The notes under the pieces were generated by a model. The model searched no databases. It saw only the letters and a list, made by a program, of their open reading frames with translations, and was not told where the DNA came from. Position numbers and translations under genes: made by a program. Positions 38,801 through 53,100 of a stretch of 64,000 nucleotides of DNA are shown piece after piece (position 1 is the first letter of the stretch; each line of letters opens with the position of its first letter). The DNA is from Xestospongia muta. Taxonomy: Eukaryota; Porifera; Demospongiae; Haplosclerida; Petrosiidae. Where the stretch lies: NCBI GenBank assembly GCA_963693285.1, contig OY848918.1, positions 13,390,263 to 13,454,262 of the forward strand, in the 5' to 3' direction.

Positions 38801-38804
38801 GATG

Positions 38805-41800
38805 TCAAAGGGATGTAAAAAGTGCTGCTTCTTTGTGCGAGAGGCCATACTTAAGCAGGTTCACCAAAAAACTGTTTATGTTCATGTTGCATAAAAATGA
38901 AACCTCGGTAAACCATAATGTGCAACATTTCTTCTCACTATTGCTTAACACTGTCACATTAACAAATTGTTCCACCTCACATAACCATGCTCCTGAACCA
39001 ATTTGTTGTGATTCAACAATAACGAGAGAACTTCTTAACACTTTGGATTTTAATGCACCAATTACAAAATCATTAATTATAACAGCATAACAAACTTTGT
39101 GAGGTAAAAAAAAACTTGATCTGTATTGCCGACGACATGCTATACGGAAGCAGAAACACTTTCATAATCATTCAATGGGAACACATCTTCGTATACAGGA
39201 AGTAGCACAGAAATACCCAAATTCTCTGAGAGTAGCAGAGCAGCTTTAACATCATCTTGTTGTAAAGATCCTTTGTCATATCTACACTTATTTATGATAG
39301 AGTAGAAGCTTTCTAGCATGTCTTCTGCCTACTTGACAGGAGAGTAAAGCTCATCGTCAAGAAAATGAGTCATAAGTTGAACAGAAATATTATGTAAGTT
39401 TGAGTGATAAAAGCCTAAAACTCTGTTTAACTGTTCAAATGAAAAAGCCAGAAAGAATAAACTGGCCCAAAATCCTCAATAAAAGATGCCATGTGGCCAT
39501 GCAAATGAATGTTAGGAGTGAGAAACCTTTTACCATAAATGCCAAATAAGATTTACAAAAACGCATTTTTAGACTGTCTCCTTTTTTTACTTCTGCTTTA
39601 CTAATGGATCTTTTACAAACAGTATAATATAGCAGAACAAACAAAAGTCAACAATCATAACACTCAGGAGTTAAAAATGACTCCAAAGCTGGTAACGAAT
39701 AATATAGTACACATTTTTTCCACTGTTCAGCAGTGAATCCACTGAACTTCGAAGCTATTTTTAATGGAACATGCCCGATATCTGGAGGTGGTTTGAATTC
39801 ATCTACAAATGCTTAAACTAAATTAAGCTAGTTCTCATCTAATATGTCAAGTGTGAACCACACGTTGACAATGTGCTTAGCAGTCCCAAGTAATAGATTA
39901 TGCATGCGATCTACTATACACATTCTTATATTGAGCAATTGAAGTATGGCAGTTCAGATAGGAGAGAATAACATATTTCACTAGCACGTTCAACCTCTTC
40001 CTGTTCTTTCCTGGGTTTACACTTTATATAAATCTTATTCCACTTACTATGATCATCCCTATTTCTTTGCTTCCAGCTTTTTCTATCAAAATTTGAATAA
40101 TCTGGTTTCTCGATGTCTTTCAAATAGAGAATGTGACCAAACACCTACTACATCCTCAATATGCTCCATGTTCGACAAAATCACAAACTTTTCTAGCTGC
40201 AAGAACATTGCAAGTGGCACACAGCAATGCTGTTTGAACAAGTTGACTACAACCATCTTGAGTTTTGAAAATAACCCCACTCCATAGTGATAAAAGCTCA
40301 TCAACAAATGGTTTTAAAGAGGAGTTTAAGTGATGTTTGGGTTCATACGAACCAGGTATAACACCCAGTAATAGAGTGTTCTCTTGTAAATATCATAGGG
40401 TTCGAGGCAGATTGAGAACAGTTAAAAATATACACCTTCAGAGTGGATTGTACACTCATAGGGTTGGAACCAATCCACATTTAGTTGGAGACTGAAGTTG
40501 TAAGGCAGTGCTAAAAATGATTTTCCTGTCAAAATTTTGAAAATTACACCACACGTTCCCATCATAAACATCATTGTAAAACCCATACTTTGTGGCACTT
40601 TGCTTTTGTCATATCTCACAGTCTTCAAAAACTCTGGTCGAAGTAATAACATTTCCAAGGATTGTATTACATTCCTGTACCAATATGTTAGGTATGGACG
40701 AAGAATTACTGTTCCTGAGCTCAAACATGTCTGTTTCAGCAAGGGTGTGCTACAAGGTCTTTTCCTGGTTTTGTGTGGATGATTTGGAAATTTTACATAT
40801 GAACAAAGAGCTGTGTGTCTCTGGCCATTGTGATCTACTACAACACATTTGTCTTTAGGGTATATTCAATGGCATTTCTTGCAACAACAATAATGTTGAA
40901 ATAACTATTGCCCTCCAGCATCTAAATGAGCTTATCTTAAATTTTCTGGTAGCTTTGAAGAAAACTATACAAACAGTTCTGAAGATATATTTCTTCCAAG
41001 TAATTTCAGAAATTTAGCTAAAAAAGTGAACAGGATGTCAATTGCTCTATCAGAAACTCGAAAGACAGTTTGAAACATTAGAAGAAATCTGATGTAAACA
41101 GTTAAAAGTTTGCCATAATATTCAGGGAGTTCATTACTACTTTTGCAGCTGTTATCATCAATGCTAAACTCATCATCTTTACATTCTAGAATTTCAATTA
41201 GTGAGCTGGTTGATGCCTCTTCTTCCTATTATAAAATAATATAAGTTTTAGTCAACTATATAAGTTGTGAATATGATAACTCTTTCACTGGCCACACTTG
41301 CATAACAAATCTAAAGCTCCTTAGTAAATAAAACAGCCTTGAAGGCTGGCATAATTGACCAAATGCAAAATCCTATCACTAAGTTAGTGTGTTAATACAA
41401 AGTGTGTTGCTACAAACCACTTAACTAATACACATAGGTAAAATAATTATGCTTAAGTTAATTCGGGTGGTCACAAGATACAACTATATCCTCCACTCTT
41501 GACCATACCTCTTGTCTATACACTCATGCACAAGCTATCATTAGTGGTGGATTAAGTTTTTGATTATAATACATATGCACATAGGAGTTTTAGGCATAAA
41601 CAAGTTTTAGTACATTACCTCATCTAACGAAGAATCAGAATCATCCATATCATTGTTATCAAGGTAATTGGTATCCACAAGGTTTTCATCATAGTCTGTA
41701 TAATAAATCAACAAAATGAAAGGTTATAAACTTAACATTAACATTCTTTGAGGTGATCATAGCATGCATTAATTTTATAAGATAATTATTTTTGTGTAAA

Positions 41801-42121
41801 CTGACAAAATACAAGTACATAAAAAGGTATCACATTGTACACAAGCATACTCTTCTCAGTTTTTATAGAATACCTTCTAAATCTCCACCTGCAACATCCT
41901 GTTCACTTCCTTCAGTGCCAATGGTACTACTAGTACAGGGATATTCCAGAGAAAACGAAGGCCCAACATCATCTTTGCGTACACCGTCCTTACTCTATTC
42001 ACCAGATACTCTTGAGAAGTAAAGTTTTTGTGTCTAAAAATACTATTCTGGAGACATTTTTACTGCAATGAGGACAGAGATTCAACTTCAAACGAGGTTT
42101 AGACGAGGGTTTAGAATCCAT
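38805..42121 (-). pseudogene. CACTA/EnSpm-like transposase, degenerate
   Basis: The minus strand starts at an ATG at 42119-42121 with a short CxxC segment (LNLCPHCSKNVSR) and, after a frameshift, FRHKNFTSQEYL. This is the N-terminal zinc-binding pattern of this transposase group. Downstream are an acidic linker (41700-41150), FxLQLNVDWFQPYECTIHSEG (near 40500-40440), and the diagnostic block FKPPPDIGHVPLKIASKFSG then FTAEQWKKCVLYY (39800-39690). A His/Cys-containing tail (39041-38805) follows. The order matches EnSpm/CACTA-type transposases described in cnidarians, molluscs and sponges. Multiple stops and frame changes, plus missing catalytic context, indicate an inactive copy. A short intron-like gap may exist near 41230-41640. 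Confidence 0.75.
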
Positions 42122-42265
42122 GCTGATCGTCAGCACACCTACTAGCCACACCCTCGTAATAGAGTAGAGCACATGTGTTAATTTTTGGCTCTATAACCTA
42201 AAAGATGTGAAGGAAAGGAAATTTGGCTGTGACTGAGCGTGAAATCTGTGAATACTTTCATCATT
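42122..42265. promoter_or_regulatory. Putative bidirectional promoter of the CACTA-like element
   Basis: 144 bp separate the transposase ATG (minus strand) and the companion-ORF ATG (plus strand). The spacing suggests that one promoter drives both; no clear TATA box is visible. Confidence 0.35.
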
Positions 42266-43696
42266 ATGAGCTCGAGGCTGAAGACTAATAAAGGGAGATC
42301 TTCTGTGAAAACTCCTACGTCGAAGAAGAGCATATCGCTAAAACACTTCTTTAACAAAGAGAATGTGGCCCCAACCAGGACAAAGCAAACATCTACTACT
42401 CCACAGTATATGTCAGGTGATGATTTGTTTAGTTTAGACTCAGTTATATTAAACAGGTTGTTAATGATTCTGGAAGTGATGATGGTGAAAGTGGTAAAAG
42501 TGTGTTTGAAAATGATGAAATATTTTCCTTACCTGACCCCAAGCTAAACAACCAGTCTTGCCACCTGTGAATTTGTGCTCCCCTTCAAGTAGTTCTGAGG
42601 TCAATTAACCTAAAAGCAGTGCTGTTGTTCATCGAATGGATTTTGTTGACTCTTCCTAGGCTCAGGGCTTCGACATTGGTGGTGTGGGTGCATCCCACTC
42701 ACAAACAGATATAATGTTGCTTCTGCAACAACAACAAGCAATGTTGTAGCTATTGATTGACCAACAGAAGGTTTTCACTTCAAAATGGATGAAACAGTGG
42801 AGAACCTGATGAAGGAAGGTTCACTTTCGTCAAATAGTAGCACACCAGAGAGAGAAAAGCAAAGGATCTTACAGTACATTTCTGTTTGATTCTTGTGCTC
42901 AGTTGATTGATTTTTATAGAACAAGATCTCATCGTTGTATGGTGTTCTAGAAGAAAACAATAAATTTAAATTGAAGGAAAGGTAAGTAGATATTTTTTTC
43001 AGTATCACTTAAATATTAAAACTATGTTTCAGTTCAACGTCCCCTCACAATGTAGTGGTACATTCCTTTTTAATTGAACAAATGAAAGGGTTAACCAATT
43101 CAGAAGATCAAATTAAAGGTGTTGACGCCTAAGTAATATTTAGTGTGTTGTTATTAAGATTTACATGGAGCTGCTATTAAAAGGAAGCACCAACTATCTT
43201 CGTAACCCTTGCCAGGGGCTATGAAGACAGTTTTTACTTGAAGAAAATAGTGATGCTAAAGTACTCAACACTGAAGCAACGAAGAAGAAATATACAACTA
43301 GAATTCATAGGGTATGAATTTTCACCATTATTAATTTTCCTCATTGAGACTATTGATTTTTAGAAATTTATAAATATCAGAGATACGGTTAGAAAGACTG
43401 AACTTCAGTATTGGAATGACATAACATTGGATCACATGTCTGAAGAAAGTGATGATCCCTCCAATCCTGAAGTTATTGTCATTCATAAACCTACTTGGAG
43501 ATCTGAAGGTATATTTTGCAATTATGTACCTCAAGCATCTTTTTTAATTGGCATTGTGTCTCATGTAGCTTTGAATCATTTCTTGGAGTTATTGGATGAT
43601 CGTTATTCAAAGAGTGCCAAGAGTAAGGCTGGTGCATTTTTGATGAAAACAAGAAGACTCAGGGCATGTTCCACCTCTGCAACTCCCCCTACCTAA
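42266..43696 (+). pseudogene. Companion ORF of the CACTA-like element, degenerate
   Basis: An ATG at 42266 opens a basic peptide (MSSRLKTNKGRSSVKTPTSK, then a stretch ending FFNKENVAP). Broken frames follow. The last and best conserved block, in the exon-like segment 43362-43696, reads YWNDITLDHMSEESDDPSN, then VIVIHKPTWRSE, LDDRYSKSAKSKAG and finally RACSTSATPP. This C-terminal pattern (DhMSEES, HKPTWRS, LDxR) is familiar to me from uncharacterised multicopy proteins of sponges and cnidarians that accompany transposases. An intron-like insertion splits it at about 43508-43585. I do not know its function. Confidence 0.55.
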
Positions 43697-44158
43697 TACC
43701 AGAGTGGACTTTGAAAACCTCTCAATGACTTTTTTGAACCTTTTTCTTATTTTTTTTTCATGTTAGGAATTCAATCAACAACATTCAGTATACAAAACAT
43801 TTGTGCACTTGTGGAAATGACACAACAGTATCCCAACAGTATGCAATACTAGTATCCAAGATTGTCTATCAGATTGGAAATTTAAGTACATATTTAACCA
43901 AGTAGCCATGTTCTGATACCTTAGGTATACATTTTTGGACACCTATTGCATTCCCAAGTGACCAACAAGGTATCCAATGTGTATTCCATACAGTTGCTAG
44001 CTGTGTATAGAATAAAACACTGACTACAATTATATAATTATTACTGATATAGAGCAAAAAGATGTATAGGAAAGATGCAATATGTAAAGCAGCAAAGGTT
44101 TGTATGGTAACACTACTTAATAACAATTATTAAAACTAACTAATTATGTCTAGACTGG
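43697..44158. other. Spacer between the CACTA-like element and the 3' end of the IP3R-like gene
   Basis: No coding signal. Several GTATCC/GTATCCAA motifs (43830-43980) resemble those at 38420-38470 on the other side of the element and may be subterminal transposase-binding repeats. Confidence 0.4.
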
Positions 44159-47100
44159 TTAAACTTTCTCAAGAATTTCTTGTTGGCTGTTCTTCATTTC
44201 TTGTTGGTTTTTAATTAACTCCATAAAAAGATCATGTTGTTTCCTCTCTAACTTAACAAAATCTTCTTCATATTTTGTAGACACCTTTCCTCCAAGTGCT
44301 CTAGCTTTTCGAAGTGGAAGGAACTTATAATCATTCCTCTCTAACTAAAATAAATAAAGTTACTTAAAATATGAATTATGTAATTTTAAAGTTCAAACAA
44401 ACAAACAAAATGATAAAGTGACATCACAGAACATGACCTAATCATACTGTGTCTCAATGTTTGATTCATAGTTGCCAGAATAGAAAACATTTGGTAATTT
44501 GGTCTCAATGGACAACTTTATCACATGCATATCATCTGTTAGATAGTCTTTGGGTTTGTTTAGGTTCCTGGAATTTTATCCAGAGCAAAAACTAAAATTG
44601 TTCTCCTATTTATACATAGAAATTGTTGTATAACAAGTATACTCACACAATCATAAACATATTTTTCAACTGCATTATGATGTTTGCGTTCCTTTGACTT
44701 GACATGATGAATAAAATACATGTAATTATACATGTTGTGATCATCACGATAATGATCTTCAAAACTCTAAGAAAAAGAGAAAAGATTTTATTAAACAATA
44801 TAATTAAATGAACAAGCAATTTGTCATTCATATTTGTTATTATATCAGACATTATCCACACATTAAAAGAGGATAACTAATTTTATGCATGACTATTGGG
44901 AATAGTGAGAGTCTCTATAAAGTTGAAAGTATCATAGTTTTACCTTGCCTCTTCGTTCAAAGCGATCGCTTTCAATACCACAAACAAAACAGAAATCTTT
45001 CTTGTCCTTTTCAGCTTTATCCTATAGTAACATTAAACACATCTTAAGTTAATATATCATGCAATCTTACACTTTCAGTTCTGAGCTGATTGAACCTAAC
45101 TATCAAGATAGCTGAAATAACTCCCAAACCAATAACAGATACTATCACATAAAATGACAAGTCGATAAATAAGCGTCCCAAATAAGTTTGAAAAGATGGT
45201 TGCACTTGGCCAGCATGATTTACTGGAATCTGAATCAATCAGTTTGTGAAAATACACATCTTAATGTTAAACTCACAGCTTTAAAGCCACCTAATAAACC
45301 CTCTCTCATTACAGTAATATAACATTCAAAAAGTGTATGACAGAACAGGTTGCTACCAGGTTCAGGATTAAAGTAGTTAGAAATGAAAGCAAATGAGATG
45401 GCAGCATAAATCAGTATAATACTCAGAATGAGAAGCAGAACCAAGGATAACTGGAAAACTGTAGTGTAAAAGTAAACACATTGATAATTGTATTGTAATT
45501 AGTATAAGGTATTTATTAGCTTACTTCTGCCTCGAATTGCCCTTACAATGTGTTCAAGAATATCAACTTTAATAAAAATGTAAGGCAAACAAAAACAATA
45601 AAAGTATCCAGATAGTAACAGGCCCAACAAGGAACAAGCAAGAAAGAACAAACGATAAAGTGTATATAGTCCAAAAAAATAGATCTGAAAACCCTTTGTT
45701 CCAATCACTTTTTCCTTCTTCTTCAAAGATTTAAATTTATCACGAAACCATTTGATTTTGCTACACCACTCCTTTATTTCATTCCTACAAGAGAAACATA
45801 ATAAAAGAATACTATATGTATATTATATGTTCAGACTAACTGTAATGGTAATACACATATCAGAAAGTATACTTTACTTGTAAAACAATACATCTTACCA
45901 TTTATTAAGAATGAATGGAATTTTGTAATAGAAATTTCGACGCATAGTGTAAAAGTACTCGAACACCATCAATTGACTTAATACCACATGAAATATTGCT
46001 GGTAGTCGATATACAATTTGATATGTTAGATTTGTAAATGGAAATAAGACAATGAAAAGTGAAGAGTTGTTGCCAATTGTAATTGAACTAGAAAGAGGAG
46101 AATTTGAAATGCAATGCTATCATCACATAACACCTAGACAATACTTCAGATTACAGTTGTATATGCTAATTAATAATAAATACATTTGTAACATACTTGT
46201 CAGAAATTCTGAAGATACTAAGTACAAGTATGTTCAACAAAATTGTCAAAATGCACAAAGAATAATGCAGTGGACTCCTAAAAGTTCAATACATGAAGGA
46301 CAAGCAGTCTAATAAAGTAAGCCTTACGACATAATCTCTATAAGTTTCCTGAACTTGAGACCATTCTGCATAATTGAAATAGAATCAACACATAGAAATA
46401 TAAGTATAACAAAACATTAATGTTGAAATTATATTTTTAGCAATGCAAAGTTGTTCGCAAGTGCATATAGACCTCATGACAATTAAATCACTAACTTTAT
46501 ATTCCAAATTTTTATGGACAGATTCAGCCCATACTAAGAGGTCCTTTGCTTTGTCTTCTAGAGAGTCACGCTTGATATTCATTTGCAACTGATTTTTCTC
46601 ATTTTCAGTCAATTTTCCCTAATATACATATGCAGTCATTAGATACCATAGTAAGCAAACAAGCATAAACAGATACCAACAAAACAATGCAGTACATGTA
46701 GATAATTGCTTCATAAGGAATAGATTGGAGTAATATGTCAACATAAATGACATATAAACAGCTATAACATCACAACTACAAAGTAGCTATAACTAATCCA
46801 TTGATTGCACTATCTTCCTTTTGATATACCATATCATTATTATCCTAAGTATTGTGTCTTAGTGTAAAAGTTACAGGCTAAATGTGTATTTATGAACTTA
46901 CTGAGTCAAAATGGAAATAAACACTAGTCAATATAGTATCATCACCTACACTATCATCATTTGAGTTAGTATAGTTCACTTCAATATGACAGGTCTTGTC
47001 TTTTACATATTGCCACACCTCGTCATCAGGATCATGAGGAGCTATTAAAGAGTTCAGTGGATATCAAGACAATGCTAAGTTCATAGATCATACAGACATA

Positions 47101-50100
47101 TGGCTTTAGATACCAAACGTTGCTTATTATGATGTGTTTCCAAAAAACCTTTAATCTGGAATGTGAGTTATTAATTTGGCTATTATATGTACAAGTAGTA
47201 GTAATGTATGGTAAATAATATAATACTATTTAATTATAGATGTGAATGTACATTAATAAAATTTGTAAATAATTACCATATTTTTTAACAGGTACTTCAA
47301 GATAATCAGCCACTTTGTTCATGATATGATAAGCTGTGACTGTTGCTATATCAACCTCCTTTTTTTGATCGCTGACATCATCAAATCTTTTTTCCTAATA
47401 ATAGGAAGAGTATAGATATCTTTATCAAATCATTCATAAGCTATCATATTAGATTACTTTACAAGTGATAATATATATGTAGTAATCTATAATATGCGTG
47501 TTCCTGAGGTAGGCTATGATAAATTATCAGATATATTCACAATAATCTGTTCGATAACCACATTAATATTAAATATTTAAAACTAAGTAGATAAAGCTGG
47601 ATTAATTATTTACCTCATAAAGTTTATACATTGTTTTCTCAACAATCTCTCTCTTTAGATCTTTAGCTACAGTTCTTCCAATACGTTGACAAGCATTCTG
47701 ATCAGAACAGGTTTCCTCTAATAAAATCTCTAGTAGCTCCAAAGCTTTGCACTGCATATGGACATGCTCCCAATTCTACAAATATTAAAACCAATTATAA
47801 CAAAAAAATCCTATAATTATTTTGAAATTGTCAGTTGACAATAGGTTTAAAACTGAACATCAGAATGAATAGAATGAATGAATACAAAATGGAGGCAAGC
47901 AGAAAAACAAGCTAACAAACTTGAAGGTACTTCAAAGATCAATCAGTTAAAGTTATCATTATAGCACTCATAGTAAAGGCTAATAAAATTCATTGGTTGC
48001 TATATATACAGATAATTATTTATGTGCTTTTAATGGTCACATACAACAACACACAGAATAAAATAATGGAAGTGGATGTACTTGATATTATACTATACAT
48101 AACATATGGCTTAAAACAATTATAGACTACCAGGCCAGCAGAGCAATAATACATTTAAAAATCTAGATCAAAATCTAAGTGATGGTTATAATACAGTATC
48201 ATGATATCTTACCATCATATTGAGTCCTTTAAGTAAGATAAGATTTAATGACTCAATCACTTGACTATTTATTGCAACTGTTTGATTTTTATGATTACCT
48301 CCACACATTTTAATAAGAGCCTATACATGAAAAAGAAAATCTAAAACATTACATAAGTAAATTTTTATTTTACCTGAATTGCCTTCACAATAATAGATAC
48401 ATGTATATCAGGATTTTTGTGCTCAGCAAGAGTTTGTAATAGTTCAGACACTTCACCAACAATATTAATCTGTACACATTTAACAAAAAGTGAATCAGTA
48501 AGTTATCTTGTGTACTTACAGAGATATAATGCTCCTGAGATTGTAAAATATCTTGCATTTCTTTGACTTGACCATCACACATTGTAATAATCACATTTAA
48601 TACAACAGTGACATGTTTAACAGCTTCCTCTTCAGTAACTTCCTATATTAATATGTGATGAGATCATCCTTTGTATGAGAGTTGTCAATTTTTCTTACAA
48701 GTTGGCCTGCAGACTCAATAGAATGAACTGTGGAGGTTTGAGGTCCATTATCACCTTCAGCTTGTTGATGTTGCTGATAGAAGTATTCATTTAAGAGAAA
48801 AATCAATATAGTTAACAAACTTAAACAAGCAATAAGGAATTTTAGTTTTATATATTATTAGTCACTTACTAACTGGTCTCTATATTCCACCTAGACAAAG
48901 AAAATTGCAATAAAAATACCATCATCTTATGGTATCTATAATAATTTGATAGTTAACTTACATAAGGATCTGAAGTGATAGAGGCAACATCTTGGACAGA
49001 GCTACATAAAAGTCAAGGTATTTTAAATCTACATTAGCCCTCAATTTACTAGCACAGTCAACAATGTAAAGTAAATTTGAGAAATGTTCACTAGAACTGT
49101 CTTACCGGTAGTAACTGAAACAGGAAATAGCTGTTGACAAGAGTTTGTGAAGTCTTATAAAAAGGTTTGCATCTCCATGACAAATCCAAGTTGCCATTTT
49201 CTTTTGTATCTCATGATCACATTTGCAAAGTATGACATACATTAGTCCCAGTACTTGTACAGCAACATCATCATCAGGATGAACAAGATGTAAAGCAGCC
49301 TATAGAAAGAAAAGAGAACTTCAATTATATGAATAAACAGCAAAATAACTTATAAAATACAGACTAACAGATTTTTGGAACCACTGCCAACACAAGGCAT
49401 ACCATAGATTTATCAATTAGTCTAAATATTATTTGTGGTTAATATAGGTCAAGCCATTCAATGTATGGCATTTGTAAAAACGCAGTAGCCATTTTACACT
49501 AATGAGGGATGATGCTGGTTTAATTAGAATCAATTAATACTCGGCATAATGTCTAATTTAGAAGAGCAAGTTACAATCTGCAGTAAGTTAGAGGTCATTA
49601 AGAGGTGACAGAAGTGATTTATAATGAAGTGAGTGCATGTGCATTAAAGAAAGTAGTAGTCAAAGATGATAATCCAGCTACATGCAGGGCTTATTATAGC
49701 TATCTAGCTACATTACTTAAAAAAACCCATTTACTTTCATTAAACACAGCTAGTACTTCAATTAATACAATAACCAATTAATTAAATACCTTTTTATACA
49801 TCTCCATCAAATCCTTTTCAATCTCCTTTGACTCTTCTGAATTTTTAGACCTACAATGGATACAGAACAATCAATGTGCTTATTGTATAATGTTTTGTTT
49901 AATAACATTCATTGACCCTGCCCATGTGTATTTAAGAGGATAGCTAGAATTTGGTTCCTCCTTGATGTGGTTGCATGTGCTACCATGTAGACAGGTCTTA
50001 ACTTTCAAAAAGGACGTCACTTTAAAGTGAAATGTACCAGTGTTAAGAACAAAATTGGAATAGTAAGATAAAAAATATAACATAATACAATAACAAAATC

Positions 50101-53100
50101 TCATTAGTTGAAAGAAAGGATATAGTCATTATGGCATAGTCAAAGTAAGAAGGGTACACTTATTTTTGTAAAAGGTCTGCCAATGTACAAAATGAAACAT
50201 AGGTTCATTCTTCTCATAGTTAATAACTTTTTCTAGTTAAAATTATTCAGAAAATAGAACTTACTTAACACTCTTCATTCTTCTGTCTAGAACTCCAAAC
50301 AATATTTGCAATGTAAAAAGTAAGCCCTCATTAAGTTGATCTCTCTTATAACTGTCATAACCCTGACATACATGTAACTGGTAAAAAAAAACTCTGCAAA
50401 GAAAAGTACAAAATATGACAGGGGTTGGCAAGTGCAATATATAAATACAATAATGTATTACCCTCTTGTAATTTTTACTATTTATGTTTTGCACTTTAAA
50501 AGTCGTGGACCCTCACTAATCAAAATATTGTGTATGTAATTTGAATCCACTAGTGAAATATGTTTTAGAAAAAACTAATAGAACTTTTAACATTAAGCTA
50601 TTTAGCACAAATGTCAGTAAGTTACATTTGTGAATTTGTTCATAAATGATAGCAACACGTAAAAAGCTTTAAAAATCCAAACATTTCACTAATATGAATG
50701 TAGCTCTGTTTCTTGTCATATGGAAAAGCGAAAGTCCCTTGTTTTGAAAGAACAATGTTGTCACATATATTACCATTTCAACTTACTCAAGCATATCAGA
50801 GAATGGCTTAGTGATCTTGACACTTCTGTTAACATAAAATATATATATATTATACCAATCTGCTTTAAAATTTTTATTTGTTAAATTTATAAATCGTGAT
50901 AATGTATTATATACATACATGTATTTCATATTCTATTATTATGCATGATTACATAATAATCAAAGGTCAAAAGTTCAACAGTGAACACAGGTTGAAGCAA
51001 TGTTTAATGTTAGCATTTAGTTCAATGCTGATACAATAGAAATATATATACAATCAATCTTTCATAAAAACACTTTCTCTACGGTTATCATTCATTACCT
51101 TTTTGGTGAGTGATCATGACAAAACAAGCCAACCAACTGTTGAAAATTCCTTCCACCAGGTAATAATTGTGTACGATATTCACATAAATCTAATTGGAAA
51201 ATTTTATTTTCTCAAACTATGCAAAATGACTATTTAAATAACAATAACAAAAGAAAGTACTTGTCAGTAAATATAATACCTCTATCACTGTCTTCATTAC
51301 CATCATCACTTTCTTGTTCATAAACTTTCTGATAATTGGAAATAAATTTCTGAAATAAGGAGTTTAATCCATCTTCTTCAGCCACTTCAGCTTCATACTC
51401 AACAAGTTTTTCAAATTTAAAGTATTGATGTCCAATGTTGACAATAGCAGTCTACATATAGAAGTGATTACATTAAATCAAGTAAATCCATGTACTTATT
51501 TCTTATGTAAGTTTTTTAGTTAAAGTTAATACATTCTACAAAGTGTTATTTAAAACAAGCATTTGTAGAACATGTCCTGAATTAGTTTAAATACTATAAA
51601 TAATAAATTTAAATACATAAAATAAAATACTAGGCAATAAACAAATAGTAAATAATAATTTTAAATACTAGGCAAGGTACAGTTGGAGATTGGGCACTGA
51701 AATATACTAACTGTTGAAGTTCAATTAGCCATTCTATTAAAACCTCCACTTACCATACAACATAATACAAGACATAAACTATACCTTATATTGTTCATTT
51801 GGAACTACTTTGGCAATACTGTTGAAACAGGCTTTCCAAAAGACAATATGAGAATCACAGGTTACAAATATTGGAGCAAGATCTTCACTGACTAGATTCT
51901 ATTGATGAAAATAAATCAAAACAATAGGTGAATTAAAGAATTAAAAAAGTGAAGTGGAAGGATATGCTACAAACCTACTTATTAAATAACTCAAATATAA
52001 CAAGTAATAACACATTTACTTACCAGTATTGCATCACCAAATTGTTTTAGCGTATTTTGTTGCTCACCATCAAGTTCATCAGAAGTTAACTCATTACAAA
52101 ATGCAGTAACTAATGGAATTATTCCATTAACAAAATAAAAAAGACCAAAACTAATCTTTTTAGTATCTGAGTCATCAAGTTTCCATACTTTTGTCCAACT
52201 CTGACAAAATGACAATAAAGACTCATATCAACATAATGTTAGACAAACACATTTAACTTACAATATGCTCAGAGAACAATCTCTTAAAGAGAAACATAAA
52301 TTTTTCATCATCAAATGTACCAATATGACCATTAACGAAGGTAGTACAGGAATCAATGTGTTTCCAGAAATCACTATTCATGGGTCTATATGTACACTCA
52401 ATATAAACGTTATGGTAATTTCTACAGTTAATAGACCCTTACTTGAGCTTATGCAATGAAGAACGAGAAAACTTCTCACTATAAATGCAACCTTCATTAA
52501 GGAGCTGAGCAAAAGGTACTTTACGTTCCCTTGGGACATCATCATTTATAAGAATTCTATAAAAGAGTTAATAAGAAAAAATCTGTAATTATACACTTCA
52601 TATCACTGGCTAGCAAAAACAATCATTGGAAAGTCAAAATTAATATGAATCATTTTCTTAAAATTCATATATAACTTTGAAACAAAAAACAAGCATTTAT
52701 TGATGAACATATGCTAACCAATAAATGTAATGTATTAATACTACAACAAGGATACAATGACATGTATATGTAGTGCGTACTAATGTATACAAAGAAAAAA
52801 TTACCAAAATATTAGTCATAAATTAAGTATTGACTTATTACTAACTTCATAAGCTCTTCAACTGTGAAGATTTCGTGACACACAACCTCAGCAAACCTGC
52901 CCCTACCCTCAGTACATGTAGCTAATAAACTAGATACATTTAACAGTGTCAATAACTTTACATCATCATTAGGGGTCTGCTATGAAATTTAAGATAACTT
53001 ATGTATAAAAATATACATATACTACTTACATCTTTTGATAGTACAACAAGTCGTTCATCAGCCTTATTTTTTGACATAAGACCAAAAAAGTGGCTTTTGT

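Noticed and set aside
46052..46312. Plus-strand 86-codon frame
   Set aside because: It is antisense to the channel TM exons and introns of the IP3R-like gene, whose minus-strand reading has clear family motifs.
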